A stretch of DNA of 64,000 nucleotides from Bog-756 sp963704585 (GTDB lineage Bacteria; Actinomycetota; Acidimicrobiia; Acidimicrobiales; RAAP-2). The stretch lies in the NCBI GenBank assembly GCA_963704585.1, contig OY969919.1:1860001-1924000 (forward strand), written 5' to 3'. Every line of letters starts with the position of its first letter. Positions within the stretch are counted from its first letter, which is position 1. Made by a program: the position numbers and the translations under genes. Under the pieces are notes generated by a model. The model had not been told where the DNA came from. It was given only the letters and a program-made list of their open reading frames with translations, and did no database searches. Shown piece by piece: positions 63,772 to 64,000 of the stretch.

Positions 63772-64000
63772 TCAGACCCCCAGGCTGTCGCGCGCCGGCG
63801 GCTCGATGACCTTTGCCAGCTGCTCGACCGCGGCGCGCTGCTCGTCGGTGAGGGAGTGGGGCACGGCGACGTCGACCGAGACGAGCAGGTCGCCCGTCGT
63901 GCCCTTCTTGCCGGCCGGCACCCCGCGGCCCTTCACCCGGAAGGTGCGACCCGACGGCGTCCCCGGCGGCACACGCAGGGTGACCGGCCCGTCGAGGGTC
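63772..64000 (-). CDS. dnaJ: Chaperone DnaJ (C-terminal end only)
   Basis: The frame is open from the window edge to TGA at 63772-63774, about 76 codons. VTLRVPPGTPSGRTFRVKGR, GVPAGKKGTTGDLLVSVDVA and DEQRAAVEQLAKV are the last strand pair and dimerisation tail of DnaJ. Its start and J-domain lie beyond the window. It is the first visible gene of the dnaJ-hspR-clpB heat-shock operon. Confidence 0.93.
   Translation of the reverse strand, partial: TLDGPVTLRVPPGTPSGRTFRVKGRGVPAGKKGTTGDLLVSVDVAVPHSLTDEQRAAVEQLAKVIEPPARDSLGV

Overview
This 64 kb window is high-GC, almost gap-free coding DNA whose gene families point to an actinobacterium. The signs are a SenX3/RegX3-type two-component pair, HspR next to clpB, ClpS followed by a DUF2017 gene, a WhiG/FliA-class sigma factor, SCO6880/DUF6112-type transfer genes, many GTG starts and TANNNT-type -10 boxes with apparently leaderless mRNAs. 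A flagellated Acidimicrobiia-like lineage fits best, but no rRNA is present to prove it.

Layout. 1-15.2 kb is a flagellar locus on the minus strand, read from high to low coordinates: fliC, strong hairpin, fliD, fliS, small ORF, flgB, flgC, fliE, fliF, fliG, fliH, fliI, fliJ, an NlpC/P60 plus lytic-transglycosylase protein, fliK, flgD, flgE (cut by the window edge). The sigma-28 gene fliA diverges from fliC. Between them lie a sigma-28-type promoter for fliC and, for fliA, a TTGCAA-N17-TACATT promoter overlapped by a 9-bp inverted repeat. 16.4-20.6 kb holds a 1,212-residue two- or three-domain glycosyltransferase with TPR-like repeats (candidate flagellin glycosylation) and a coiled-coil protein resembling RsiG anti-sigma factors. 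20.6-27.1 kb is a five-gene type IV secretion-like operon without a visible relaxase or integrase. 27.2-36.7 kb carries senX3-regX3, serS, an ABC exporter, a TlpA-type thioredoxin, ctaB, ctaA, clpS, a DUF2017 gene and a secreted neocarzinostatin-like protein. 36.8-37.1 kb is a tRNA-Glu/Asp/Phe cluster. 37-44.8 kb is an accessory stretch: an ORF antisense to tRNA-Phe, a thiolase-like/DUF35 pair, a Nudix-kinase fusion, two membrane-anchored beta-propellers flanking a GntR regulator, a GNAT acetyltransferase and a PadR regulator. 44.8-60.8 kb is a purine/pyrimidine cluster (pyrE, purM, purF, purL, purQ, purS, purC, purB, purD, purA) interrupted by a secreted S15-type hydrolase, a PHP-domain protein and a small unknown gene. 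The end is clpB, hspR and the 3' end of dnaJ.

A window-wide oddity is that at least eight genes (fliK, fliG, an ABC ATPase, a GntR regulator, a beta-propeller, padR, purB, clpB) are each split by one small frameshift. Five of these look like one missing G or C in a homopolymer. Because purB, clpB and an otherwise intact flagellar operon are hit, consensus or assembly error is the most economical explanation. The fliK event lies beside a 24-bp tandem repeat and could be real slippage. These genes are annotated at their reconstructed full extent.

The most interesting biology to follow up is the regulatory wiring of motility (fliA operator, fliC sigma-28 promoter, RsiG-like protein), the giant glycosyltransferase beside flagellin, the minimal type IV secretion-like operon with a leaderless promoter, and the beta-propeller/GntR island with its self-overlapping operator.
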